Shown here: positions 17,636 through 26,129 of the stretch, in pieces
How the letters are laid out: every line of letters begins with the position of its first letter
How positions within the stretch are numbered: the first letter of the stretch is position 1
Virus record (IMG/VR): IMGVR_UViG_3300034117_001582
Coordinates: 62,001-126,000 of that record
DNA: 64,000 nt
Origin: a virus
Direction: 5' to 3' (one strand)
Translations under genes and position numbers: made by a program
The notes under the pieces: generated by a model
What the model was told of the DNA's origin: nothing
Databases searched by the model: none
The model's input: the letters and a program-made list of their open reading frames with translations, nothing else

Positions 17636-19474
17636 TTATGAGAAATCTACAGTTGTTAGGTTTTTAACACGTACCTTGATGTCTTTATTTGTGTACCTAA
17701 CTTGATAGATTTGTGTCGGTTCAGAATAGATAGTGTCATCTATTAATTGAATCTGTCTTGTTGTTTTATCGACATATCTTTGTGACGTTTCAGATATTGA
17801 GTATTGACCACCAACTTTATTAAATACTTTAAGATCGGATAGTGTGGATACTCCAGCAGTGTTTTGAATTAATCTTCTAACGTCAGATACATTAACATTT
17901 TGACCTAATTCTCTATTTTCAGGAGCCATATAATTTGAAATACCGTTAATAATTTCGGTAATGACTTGTCCTTGATTTCTATCTGATTCTAACACAACAT
18001 AAATATCATACTCCAAATCAATTACTTTTGCAACATCAATAGAAATGTAGTCATTAATCATTCTATATTTTGAAAGATATGTTGCCAAATTACTTTTTAA
18101 GTTGTTAGAAACGGTTTGTGTTAATTTTCCAGTATCGTCGTAAGATAAAATTTGAATTGTAATTTTATTATTATTTTCAGTAATAGAGACCTTTGCAGGT
18201 GCACCAAACTTACCTGGCATTGTATCAATTAAAGATTTATAGTCATTAATCGTTACCGCCCTTTTTTGAGCAGAAAAGTTAAATGTTACCATATTTCTAA
18301 CTTCTTCTGTTGATGGGGGATTTGCACCCCCAATTGCCGCAGTAACATTATTAACACTTAAAGATTGTCTTACATTTGTATTAATACTATCGGATGGTCC
18401 ATTAATTGCAAAATCTAAAGTACCGATTTGATTAATAACCCCAACACCAACATTTGAACCTAAACCACCACCAATTCTATATTGAACAAATATGGTTGTG
18501 TTTGGTTGAACGGTTAATCCTAATCCTATGTTATTTTGGTAGTTTGCCAAATCTAATTTAATTCCGTTTTTAGCAAAATCAGTTAGTTGTTGTTGTGGTG
18601 TTGTGGTACCTCCACCAAATTGTATTTTTAAGAACCCTTCAGGTGTGTATTCGCTGATGAATCTATTTTCAGTTTTAATATATTTCCCAACTTTAACACC
18701 AGCATTGTCTGTTGGTTTTGTTGGGTCTTCGATAAATACCGTATCTTCAGCCAATGCGTCAACCTCATACCAACGACTTGTTGAATTAACAAAGTCAGAA
18801 TAAGTTGGAACATTAGGGTAACTTGTCCCTTCTTTTTGTATTATAGATGTAATACCTAAAACGTTTCTTTCAGGTAAGAAAAAATTAAAGAATGGTACAA
18901 CGTCAGATGAGTTAATAACTCTTTTAAACACTTTAGTAGTTCCATTAACAACCACTTCCCTTTTTGTGATTACATAATTAACAATCTTATTATTTGCATC
19001 AAAGGTTGGTATCTTTGTTCTATTAACAAAACCTTCAGGGTTATATTGTGTACTAAAGTCGATATCATATACTGTTTCAAATACTGTTCCTCCTCCATTA
19101 AATTGTGACCCTGCTCTTAAAATACCTAAATAACGGTAATCTTCACTATCCCCAAGTGGTGGTACCACAATAGAAACATCAACAACAGCAACAGATGGTC
19201 GATATCCTGGAATTTTTAATCCGTACGTTCTTGCGATATTATAAATAGATGATCTTTGTTGTGCGTATTGAAGTACGGTTTCTTGCACACTCCTATCTAT
19301 TTGATAATTTAAATTGTCGGCTACGGCAGCATTTAAATCCATTAAAACTGAAAATATCGAAGCGTCGTTAAAGTTTTGTACTAACTCAGGATAATACTGT
19401 TTAGTATAATTTATTAACTCTTGTCTTATACCTTCAAAATCCCTTTCAGTATAATTTATTTTTTTATTAGCCAT
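17636..19474 (-). CDS. gp6: Baseplate wedge protein gp6
   Basis: The 612-residue protein begins MANKKINYTERDFEGIRQEL and continues INYTKQYYPELVQNFNDASIFSVLMDLNAAVADNL. This is the characteristic N-terminus of T4-type gp6 wedge proteins (baseplate J-like family; T4 gp6 is about 660 residues). The C-terminal half (NMVTFNFSAQKRAVTINDYKSL) matches the J-like core. In T4, gp6 dimers form the ring joining the wedges around the hub. It follows gp25 with a two-base gap, a gene pairing usual in contractile tails. The start ATG is unambiguous. Confidence 0.92.
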   Translation of the reverse strand: MANKKINYTERDFEGIRQELINYTKQYYPELVQNFNDASIFSVLMDLNAAVADNLNYQIDRSVQETVLQYAQQRSSIYNIARTYGLKIPGYRPSVAVVDVSIVVPPLGDSEDYRYLGILRAGSQFNGGGTVFETVYDIDFSTQYNPEGFVNRTKIPTFDANNKIVNYVITKREVVVNGTTKVFKRVINSSDVVPFFNFFLPERNVLGITSIIQKEGTSYPNVPTYSDFVNSTSRWYEVDALAEDTVFIEDPTKPTDNAGVKVGKYIKTENRFISEYTPEGFLKIQFGGGTTTPQQQLTDFAKNGIKLDLANYQNNIGLGLTVQPNTTIFVQYRIGGGLGSNVGVGVINQIGTLDFAINGPSDSINTNVRQSLSVNNVTAAIGGANPPSTEEVRNMVTFNFSAQKRAVTINDYKSLIDTMPGKFGAPAKVSITENNNKITIQILSYDDTGKLTQTVSNNLKSNLATYLSKYRMINDYISIDVAKVIDLEYDIYVVLESDRNQGQVITEIINGISNYMAPENRELGQNVNVSDVRRLIQNTAGVSTLSDLKVFNKVGGQYSISETSQRYVDKTTRQIQLIDDTIYSEPTQIYQVRYTNKDIKVRVKNLTTVDFS

Positions 19475-19476
19475 AA

Positions 19477-19941
19477 TTAAATGTTAATTATTATAAATTC
19501 TCGACTACCAAACGCCTTATTTTCGTCGGTATAATCTATTTTTAATTTTGCAGTATACTCGGCGGTGTTAGCACCAGGTATTCTATATATACTAGCTTGA
19601 CCTAAAAGTTCATAATCAAGTTGACCAACAACATCCCCACTTTCAACGTAAGGTTCAACAGTAATACTATTGATTGTTAGGTTTGGTATGTATTTTTCAA
19701 CCTGTTCTTCAATTTCAGTCTTAATGCTTTCAAACGTTTCACCGTCTAAGGGTTCAAAAATAAATTCGTATATTCTTGTACCAAAATCAGGTAAATAATA
19801 CCTACTACCCCTTCTGGTTAATATAAGATGCAATAAACTAGACCTAATCTCCTGATCGGCAGTTTGGGTTAGTTTAACATAATTCCCTTCAACACTTTGT
19901 AAAAAAGGGAAATTTATTCCGTATGTAATACCATTAGACAT
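19477..19941 (-). CDS. gp25: Baseplate wedge protein gp25 (GPW/gp25 family)
   Basis: The 154-residue protein contains QEIRSSLLHLILTRRGSRYY followed by LPDFGTRIYEFIFEPLD, the signature of the gp25/GPW family (PF04965). This is a small wedge protein that nucleates the sheath at the baseplate. The length is close to T4 gp25 (132 residues). Upstream are two TATTTATT motifs (4 and 30 nt) and then the terminator of the DUF5522 gene, so a new late unit for gp25-gp6 likely begins here. Confidence 0.93.
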   Translation of the reverse strand: MSNGITYGINFPFLQSVEGNYVKLTQTADQEIRSSLLHLILTRRGSRYYLPDFGTRIYEFIFEPLDGETFESIKTEIEEQVEKYIPNLTINSITVEPYVESGDVVGQLDYELLGQASIYRIPGANTAEYTAKLKIDYTDENKAFGSREFIIINI

Positions 19942-19945
19942 ATTA

Positions 19946-19953
19946 AATAAATA
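19946..19953 (-). promoter_or_regulatory. TATTTAT motif, 4 nt before gp25
   Basis: The sense strand reads TATTTATT four bases before ATG. It is too close for a conventional promoter with a leader, so it may be a chance second copy. Confidence 0.25.
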
Positions 19954-19971
19954 TAATGTGATGAATTTTCT

Positions 19972-19979
19972 AATAAATA
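19972..19979 (-). promoter_or_regulatory. TATTTATTAGAAAA motif, 30 nt before gp25
   Basis: The extended form CTATTTATTAGAAAATT is shared with the helicase and tail-tube leaders at similar distances (27-32 nt). It lies just downstream of the terminator at 19990-20015, as expected for the promoter of a new unit. Confidence 0.5.
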
Positions 19980-19989
19980 GATATAAAAT

Positions 19990-20015
19990 AAAAAATCCTT
20001 ACGAAAGTAAGGATT
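19990..20015 (-). terminator. Intrinsic terminator after the DUF5522 gene
   Basis: On the minus strand a perfect 9-bp stem AATCCTTAC/GTAAGGATT with a four-base loop is followed by six T residues. It overlaps the stop codon of the DUF5522 gene and separates DNA-metabolism genes from gp25-gp6. Confidence 0.9.
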
Positions 20016-20229
20016 CTTTAAGGTCTTTATTTCCTTTAATATGTGGCGGCCAATAACAACAATGTAAACATTTATTACCACAACAACTTCCTCTACCTTT
20101 ATGGTATTCTTCAGTCATAACCATTCTACCATCATTATTATAATAAAAGTCAGTAGGAAGGAGTTTAGGTCTTATAAACTCCTTCACGTACAACTCTTGT
20201 ATCCAATCTTTAGATGAGTTTACTGTCAT
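19999..20229 (-). CDS. DUF5522-type Cys-rich small protein
   Basis: The 76-residue protein has an aromatic segment YYNNDGRMVMTEEYHKGRG followed by SCCGNKCLHCCYWPPH. The G-x-M-V-x-T-E-x-Y-H-x-x-RG-x-CCGN-x-C-x-HC pattern matches the small Bacteroidetes family DUF5522. The clustered Cys/His residues suggest metal (Zn or Fe-S) binding. Its function is not known. It lies 19 bp downstream of the ribonucleotide reductase stop and is the last gene before a strong terminator. A role linked to reductase maturation or redox would be speculation. Confidence 0.75.
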   Translation of the reverse strand: MTVNSSKDWIQELYVKEFIRPKLLPTDFYYNNDGRMVMTEEYHKGRGSCCGNKCLHCCYWPPHIKGNKDLKESLLS

Positions 20230-20248
20230 TTAATTATTTTTTATTATA

Positions 20249-22108
20249 TTAAACAATTTCACAGGCTCCACCAGCACAAGCGGCTTCACCTCTAAGGTCT
20301 GTATTATCTTGTAACTCAACCACTTTTGTAAGATCAACATCTGATAATGTTTTAACCAATCTTTCAAATTCTTCTTTTGTACAATCTTCAAAAGGAGCTT
20401 GGGTATAAGTTCCTCCGTTATATGGTAATACCGATAGTCCGTTATAGAAATCTCTATTATTCCACATCCATTCACCTACCAAGTCCCACTCATCTTCTTT
20501 AATTGAAACTGTTGCAGATACGTTGTGAGAGTTTTGTCCGTTTCTATGTCCAGGTTTAATCCATTCTTGAGATACTTTTTTAACTCTTTCCAACATTTGG
20601 AATACAGACTCGTGTCTTATAATTGCTCCTTCAGGTGCTTTTTGTGGTATACCAATAACTGCGGTATCGTGAGGACGGAAAAACTCATCTTCAATCAACT
20701 CAGGGTGATTAGTCGCCAAGTAAGAATAGATTGATTCATTCTTACCTACACGGATTCTTCTTAGGTAGTAATCATTATGCCAAGCGTGAATTCCTGATGA
20801 TGTACCCAAAACCAACGATGATGTTCCTGATGGTTTAACGGTTGTTGTTCTTGCAGATTTATTAATTCCAATAAGTGATGCAACTCTTTCGTTTTCTTCT
20901 TTAACCGCCTTAGCCGCTTTTTTCATATCATACCCTAAAACAACACCTGAACCAATACCTGTCATTCCAACACCAATAAGAGCATCTTTTTCAGTTGTTC
21001 GTTTCCAAATGTCTCTTAGATAATGGAAATCAGTGTATCCAGCCTGTAATGTACCAATGAATGATGCTGCTTTAACTCTTGCGTCGAAATCTTCTTGTGA
21101 TTCAATATCTGAAGCATTAACCTCACACAAGTTACAGAATTGAAATGGTCTAAGTGCAATTTCACAACAAGGATTGGTTCCCCAATCTTTGTCGTTTGAC
21201 AAATAGATACCCGGTTCCCCTGCTCCTGATAACTCAATTCTTTTCCAAAGACCCATAAAGAATTCTTTAGTGATTTTGTGTCGAAGAAGAACCGCCGAGT
21301 TATTAGCCCTACCTCTTTGTGCGTTTTGTTCCCACCAATTTCCTGACTTACAAGAAATCATTTCCTCGTCATCTGCAGAAAATAACGAGATAAGAGCCGC
21401 TCTTCTGATACCACCCGCTAATACCGCATCTGCAATATGACATACGATATCGTGAGTTTCGATTGGTGTTAATTTTTCACCATCTTTTTTGTTGTTCAAT
21501 ACTTTTGTAATATTGTGTATACAATCTTTTAATGGTTGAGGACCTGGAGCCTTTCCTCCTGATGTTACTAACATCGCACCTTTGTGTCTAATATCTGAAA
21601 AGTCAAATATAGGGGTTGATGATTTATAACCTAAATACGATTCCATTAACACTTTAATCGCGTCCGCCCATCCTTCAATAGAATCACCAATTAGGTAACG
21701 TCTTGTCCTTTCAGGGTTTGGTTTTTTAATATCTGGTAATTTTTCAACGTGATGTTTTTGAACTGAATACCCAACACCGGTACCACCTAAAAGTAAAAAC
21801 ATAGTTTCAGAAAAAGAGTCAACATGGTCTATCGGCATATACGCACAATTATAAACTCTATTTGGTGAAATTTCAATTGGTTTACCTCCAAATTGTAAAG
21901 ACCTCATTGATGGTAATACTTTCTTGTCGTATACCATTTTATATACCTCTTCAATCTCATTTTTAATGTTAGGGTACTTACGTTGGTGCATCTCTTTGTT
22001 TCGAGTTACCAATTCTTCCCAAGTCTCTCTCCGGTTCTTTTCGGGTTGAAACTTAGCGTATTTCATAAAGACAGTAATGTCACTTAATATTTTTTGCGAA
22101 ATATTCAT
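20249..22108 (-). CDS. nrdJ: Adenosylcobalamin-dependent (class II) ribonucleotide reductase
   Basis: The 619-residue enzyme would reduce ribonucleotides to deoxyribonucleotides for phage DNA synthesis. Visible catalytic residues are C88 in VYNCAY and the radical site TNPCCEIALR (C314, E316). C325 in FQFCNL partners C88 for disulfide exchange. KPSGTSSLVLGTSSG forms the phosphate-binding loop. The C-terminal CAGGAC pair (C611, C616) has the spacing of the re-reducing cysteines in the monomeric Lactobacillus-type enzyme. No NrdB-like subunit or NrdG activase gene is nearby, consistent with class II. It is shorter than the ~740-residue bacterial form. The leader has (AAAAT)n repeats running into the ATG. 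Confidence 0.88.
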   Translation of the reverse strand: MNISQKILSDITVFMKYAKFQPEKNRRETWEELVTRNKEMHQRKYPNIKNEIEEVYKMVYDKKVLPSMRSLQFGGKPIEISPNRVYNCAYMPIDHVDSFSETMFLLLGGTGVGYSVQKHHVEKLPDIKKPNPERTRRYLIGDSIEGWADAIKVLMESYLGYKSSTPIFDFSDIRHKGAMLVTSGGKAPGPQPLKDCIHNITKVLNNKKDGEKLTPIETHDIVCHIADAVLAGGIRRAALISLFSADDEEMISCKSGNWWEQNAQRGRANNSAVLLRHKITKEFFMGLWKRIELSGAGEPGIYLSNDKDWGTNPCCEIALRPFQFCNLCEVNASDIESQEDFDARVKAASFIGTLQAGYTDFHYLRDIWKRTTEKDALIGVGMTGIGSGVVLGYDMKKAAKAVKEENERVASLIGINKSARTTTVKPSGTSSLVLGTSSGIHAWHNDYYLRRIRVGKNESIYSYLATNHPELIEDEFFRPHDTAVIGIPQKAPEGAIIRHESVFQMLERVKKVSQEWIKPGHRNGQNSHNVSATVSIKEDEWDLVGEWMWNNRDFYNGLSVLPYNGGTYTQAPFEDCTKEEFERLVKTLSDVDLTKVVELQDNTDLRGEAACAGGACEIV

Positions 22109-22137
22109 TTTATTTTATTTTATTTTATTAATTTATG

Positions 22138-23517
22138 TTAAGATTCTTGTTGCTTTTGCTTCTTTCTTTCAAGTAGCTCTTTGATTCGGTTTTTGTTTCT
22201 TTCTTCTTTTTGTTCCTCATGACCAAGAAACGTCACGCTTTGTTCTGTATCTATTTCTAACATTCCGTTATCAAATTTACAGTTTTCAAAAACAATTCCG
22301 TCTTTACCAATTCTAGATTTGGTAATAGCGATTGTTGCCAAATTCATTTCTTTCTGTTGTAGACTCTTAGCCACCGTAATAATTACGTGACCAACTTGTG
22401 CCTTTTTAATAGACCCACCCATTTGGTCTGTTGTTACTACCTCTGATGATATTGAGCTTCTATTCCCTTGTGTTGCAGTCCAACCAGCGATGTCTAACTC
22501 GTGACACATCGATTCAAACCCTCTCATAACTGAACCTTCACTTTTCCATTCGTCACCCAAGTTCTTGTCAGGTACAACACAATCAATATAATCTAAAATT
22601 ATCATATCAACTTTATTACCTTCCGCAATCATCTTTCTTACTTGATTTTTAATTTGATTCATAGTAATCGTATCGGAAGGTAGTTTTTTCATTATCAACT
22701 TATTTTTCATAGTTGATTGAATGTGTTTGATTTTTTCCACAACTTCTATTTTGTTTTCAGATAAATCATCGGGATGTACTCCTGTCCAAAGCGTAAAGTG
22801 TTTTCTTTGAATAATTTTTGGGTTGTCTTCAAAAAAGATTTGAAGAACATTATACCCTAAGTTAAATGCGTGGTTAGCAATTTTAGTTGTAAATGTTGAT
22901 TTACCTACACCGGTTGGTGCTAAAATTACACCAATTTCACCTTTAGCCAAACCACCTTTTAATAAGTTGTCAATACCAGGGATTCCAATTGGAATGGGGT
23001 GTCTGTAATCATCATCCATAACCTCATCAATGTTAAAAAAAACATCAGTTGTTCCTTTGTCGGTTTCGCCAACTTGAAGTGCTCCACGTACCATTTCTTC
23101 TAACGTATCGTAACTCTCGAAATCACCTTTATCGATGATTGATTGAGCTTTAGTCATTACTTTTTGGAGTTCTTGTTGTTTACAAAACTTTAGGGCTTTT
23201 TCTTGTACGTACGCTGAACCATCATCTGAAACCGTCCTTACTTGGTCAAGAGTGTCTAAAATACTCTTCTGAGCCATCGGAGAACTAATTTCTGACTTTG
23301 TCAGTTGTTCAAGTGTATCAAACGTAGGTGTGTGCTCATATTTTGAATAAAACTCCTTTATCATTTGACAAATGATTCGGAAATATTGGTTATCAAAATA
23401 GTGCGGGTCAATAACTTCAATGATGGAATTTGAGAAATCTTTATAAACAATAATGTTATTTATTAATTGATTTTGAAAGGTATTCCCTAGATACCCGAAG
23501 TTCTTTTTGTCTGACAT
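22138..23517 (-). CDS. gp41: Replicative DNA helicase (gp41/DnaB family)
   Basis: This 459-residue SF4 helicase has an N-terminal DnaB-like helical domain (about 1-130). The RecA-like motor carries GIPGIDNLLKGGLAKGE, Walker A APTGVGKST (200-208) and Walker B VDMIILDYID (303-312), with DnaB motif H4-like WTATQGNRSS. It would unwind the fork 5'-3' on the lagging strand with a primase, which is not found in this window. A TATTTATTAGAAAA motif lies 27 nt upstream. The C-terminal tail is highly charged (KEERNKNRIKELLERKKQK). Confidence 0.9.
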   Translation of the reverse strand: MSDKKNFGYLGNTFQNQLINNIIVYKDFSNSIIEVIDPHYFDNQYFRIICQMIKEFYSKYEHTPTFDTLEQLTKSEISSPMAQKSILDTLDQVRTVSDDGSAYVQEKALKFCKQQELQKVMTKAQSIIDKGDFESYDTLEEMVRGALQVGETDKGTTDVFFNIDEVMDDDYRHPIPIGIPGIDNLLKGGLAKGEIGVILAPTGVGKSTFTTKIANHAFNLGYNVLQIFFEDNPKIIQRKHFTLWTGVHPDDLSENKIEVVEKIKHIQSTMKNKLIMKKLPSDTITMNQIKNQVRKMIAEGNKVDMIILDYIDCVVPDKNLGDEWKSEGSVMRGFESMCHELDIAGWTATQGNRSSISSEVVTTDQMGGSIKKAQVGHVIITVAKSLQQKEMNLATIAITKSRIGKDGIVFENCKFDNGMLEIDTEQSVTFLGHEEQKEERNKNRIKELLERKKQKQQES

Positions 23518-23544
23518 AATTTAATGATTTGTTATTTGTTTTCT

Positions 23545-23552
23545 AATAAATA
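23545..23552 (-). promoter_or_regulatory. TATTTATTAGAAAA motif, 27 nt before the helicase
   Basis: The sense sequence AGTATTTATTAGAAAACAAA is the same extended form as ahead of gp25 and the tail tube. Its presence before a replication gene argues against a purely late role for this motif. Confidence 0.45.
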
Positions 23553-23555
23553 CTA

Positions 23556-24008
23556 TTAGGCGAATGAATAATTTAGGTAATTATAAGATAAATTTTTATC
23601 TGATAAAATGTCAGTCAGGTCTCTTAGAATGTTTTTTATTGATGGTCGTACGTCCAGCGTATATCTTACCTTCGGCGGGTATACTTTAGCATCAATCACT
23701 CTATGACAAATTGTCTCATTTCCTAACTTTAAAATGATGTTAAATACCTCCGGTCCATCCGTATTTGATGTTTCTAAAATACTAGAATCCTCTTCAATTT
23801 GAAAACGATTTTCTAACATATAGACAACACATTTATTTCTTAATTTAGTTTGTAAATCTAGAGATAACCCATTAAGGTAATTTAGAAGTTCAATACTATT
23901 TTTTGCTTTAATATTGAACCCTTTAACATTAAAAAATCTCTGAACAACAAAGTTGTTGTTTAATGTAATTAAGAATTCAACCTTTGTTACGTCGTTTTGT
24001 TCTTTCAT
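23556..24008 (-). CDS. Unknown protein in replication block
   Basis: The 150-residue protein begins MKEQNDVTKVEFLITLNNNF. Mixed alpha/beta composition, a KVRYTLDVRPSIKNILRDLT segment and a hydrophobic C-terminus are visible, with no motif I recognise. It sits between the RNase H and helicase genes with short spacers (12 and 38 bp), so a role in replication such as a loader or accessory factor is possible but unproven. Confidence 0.55.
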   Translation of the reverse strand: MKEQNDVTKVEFLITLNNNFVVQRFFNVKGFNIKAKNSIELLNYLNGLSLDLQTKLRNKCVVYMLENRFQIEEDSSILETSNTDGPEVFNIILKLGNETICHRVIDAKVYPPKVRYTLDVRPSIKNILRDLTDILSDKNLSYNYLNYSFA

Positions 24009-24020
24009 GTTTTTTTTGTT

Positions 24021-25028
24021 TTACTTTTTGTTTTTAAACTTTGTTTTTTCTTTTCTTGTTAACTTTAAAAATGGTTTTATAAAATAAATCCAATTTTCGT
24101 CATTCTTTGGTAGGTATTTAAACAAACCATCTTCCATCATCATTCTAATTAAATTCTTATGTCCTCTTCCGTCGGGATCCATCGACTCGGAATAATAAGA
24201 TTCAACTAATTCTTTTCCTTCTTCACTTATTAGTGGTTCCGATAAATCTACAAGTTTTTTATTTATCTCGTAATACTCATTACCAAAAATACCATCCTTT
24301 GTTCTACCACTTAATAGGTTTTTTAAGGCTGAATTATCTTTATCTTCTTTTAAAAGTAATTCCCCTTTTGTTAAAATATCGGCGATATTTACCTCTTTGT
24401 CAAGTAACTCAGGAAATAACTTAACTAATGTTTTTTCTCCCAAATAATAAATACCATTAATATTGTCTGACTTGTCGCCAGATAATATTTTCCAAGTTTT
24501 AACATTATAGTGAGGTATCTCAACATCATACATTTTAATCATATCCCCATTCTTATAATGTTTTTTAGTACTCGGGGAATAGATACTCACATCTTCAGAG
24601 ATAAGCTGTGTAAGGTCTCTATCACTTGAGAAAATAGTTTTGTGTTCGTCTTTAGATATTTTACAGTAGTACGCAATAATATCATCAGCCTCACAAGCAT
24701 CAATTTCAATATGTCTTATAAACATCTCTTCAAGATATTGTTTTACCCTTGTCTTTTGATATGAGAATGAATGTACTTGTTCTTCGGTATTTGCTTGTCT
24801 TCGGTTAAGTTTATAATTGGGATAAAATAATCTTCGTTGTGTTGAACTACTTTCACTGTCCCAACAAACCACAACTTTATTGTAGTTTCCTTCATCCAAA
24901 AATCTTCTGGTTGTGTTTAAGAAATGCCAAATCCCGCCAACGTGTTCTCCTTTGTTATAAAAATCTTTGACCCCACAAACACCAATCTTTAGTAGATTGT
25001 TGCCGTCAATAACAAGAGTTTTAATCAT
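24021..25028 (-). CDS. rnh: RNase H / 5'-3' exonuclease (FEN family)
   Basis: The 335-residue protein carries the metal-binding acidic clusters of T4 RNase H and other FEN-family nucleases: LVIDGNNLLK (D8), VVVCWDSESS, EADDIIAYY, FSSDRDLTQL and LSGDKSDNINGI, the last opening the helix-3-turn-helix region. The T4 enzyme removes RNA primers and 5' flaps in lagging-strand synthesis. It lies between UvsX and an unknown gene in the replication block. The basic C-terminus (LTRKEKTKFKNKK) may aid DNA binding. Confidence 0.9.
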   Translation of the reverse strand: MIKTLVIDGNNLLKIGVCGVKDFYNKGEHVGGIWHFLNTTRRFLDEGNYNKVVVCWDSESSSTQRRLFYPNYKLNRRQANTEEQVHSFSYQKTRVKQYLEEMFIRHIEIDACEADDIIAYYCKISKDEHKTIFSSDRDLTQLISEDVSIYSPSTKKHYKNGDMIKMYDVEIPHYNVKTWKILSGDKSDNINGIYYLGEKTLVKLFPELLDKEVNIADILTKGELLLKEDKDNSALKNLLSGRTKDGIFGNEYYEINKKLVDLSEPLISEEGKELVESYYSESMDPDGRGHKNLIRMMMEDGLFKYLPKNDENWIYFIKPFLKLTRKEKTKFKNKK

Positions 25029-25060
25029 TTAAATTTTTTAAGTTGTTTGAAAATACTTTT

Positions 25061-26044
25061 TTACTCGTCAGAGTCATCATCAGATTCGTCTAAAGAATAA
25101 TCTGAATACCCTAATTTTGTTTCCCAATAATCAGAATATTCTTTCTTATAGTTATCCAAAGATTCTTTTGTGTCTGTAATATAACCTTGTGGTACCGCAA
25201 TAATCTTACCATCTTTATATCCAAGACCATTAACATGATTCTTTAATATAGAAATTTTTGTTCTAATTGCAAACGATACTTTTCTACCATTCTTAGTAGC
25301 ATCAATGTGACTAATACCCGCCTTTTTCTGATTACCAAATAAGAACACTAATGATGATGCTAACCATATTGCCTCACCACCCTTAGCCTTTATTTCAGGT
25401 TGTCCAAACGGATTGTCAGGAAGTAACACCCAAGGTTGATTTAAAATCACAAGAGTGTTATAATAAGGGTATTCTTCTTTTTTAGATTTTGAAATCCTTG
25501 AATGAATTCCCATACCAATCTTATCTGCAAGTACCTTAGCGTTGTGCATACCACCACCTTTTCCATCAAAAGTCATCTGACAAGGGACACTACCAATACT
25601 ATCCCATAAAAACAATAGGCTATAAGGTATGTCTCCTTTTTCTTGAGAATCAAGTATTTCATTAATAAACTCGGTTGCTTGTTCGATAACGTCAAATGAA
25701 TCATTAAAGATAAACATACCATCATACTCACCAAGTTCGTTTTTCTCCGCTTGCAATCCTAATTCAATTGCGTGTTCCCAAGACCATTTTTTCTCAGTAA
25801 TAATAAGAACAGGTAAATGACCTTTCTTTTGCGCATCGGCCGCCGCCAATATCATTGCCGTTGTTTTTGAAGTGTTTGAATGCCCCAAGAACATATTAAC
25901 ACCACCCATTACAGGGCCAGGTAAACCACAAGAGTTCATAAAGGCCTCACCACAATTATAAAAACTTTCGGGTTTATATTTTGTTTTGGTTGAGAACTTA
26001 TTTTTTATTGCGTCTAAACTAAATTCTTTCTTTTTCAATGCCAT
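25061..26044 (-). CDS. uvsX: UvsX-like RecA-family recombinase
   Basis: The protein has 327 residues from ATG 26044; an in-frame TTG nine bases upstream is less likely. Walker A is GHSNTSKTT (54-62), a GxxxxxKT form like that of phage UvsX rather than bacterial RecA. LLFLWDSIGS provides the Walker B region, and LVILNQPWVLL and AKGGEAIWLASS follow the RecA motor order. The C-terminus is strongly acidic (DESDDDSDE), as in T4 UvsX. It would form presynaptic filaments for recombination-dependent replication and repair. A terminator separates it from the SSB gene, so it probably has its own promoter. Confidence 0.9.
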   Translation of the reverse strand: MALKKKEFSLDAIKNKFSTKTKYKPESFYNCGEAFMNSCGLPGPVMGGVNMFLGHSNTSKTTAMILAAADAQKKGHLPVLIITEKKWSWEHAIELGLQAEKNELGEYDGMFIFNDSFDVIEQATEFINEILDSQEKGDIPYSLLFLWDSIGSVPCQMTFDGKGGGMHNAKVLADKIGMGIHSRISKSKKEEYPYYNTLVILNQPWVLLPDNPFGQPEIKAKGGEAIWLASSLVFLFGNQKKAGISHIDATKNGRKVSFAIRTKISILKNHVNGLGYKDGKIIAVPQGYITDTKESLDNYKKEYSDYWETKLGYSDYSLDESDDDSDE

Positions 26045-26076
26045 AATAATCAATATTTGTTATAAAAAATATATAT

Positions 26077-26105
26077 AAAAAAACGGGAACTTTAAATGGT
26101 CCCCG
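26077..26105 (-). terminator. Intrinsic terminator after the SSB gene
   Basis: On the minus strand CGGGGAC, an eight-base loop, then GTTCCCG (one G-T pair) is followed by seven T residues. It lies directly after the SSB stop and before UvsX, which fits the separate, higher expression of an SSB. Confidence 0.85.
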
Positions 26106-26129
26106 CCTAATTTTTTGTTGTTAATAAAC

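Noticed and set aside
20230-20475. 81-codon minus-strand frame at the end of the reductase gene
   Set aside because: It is an alternate-frame shadow. The reductase frame carries the conserved C-terminal CxxxxC motif across the same bases.
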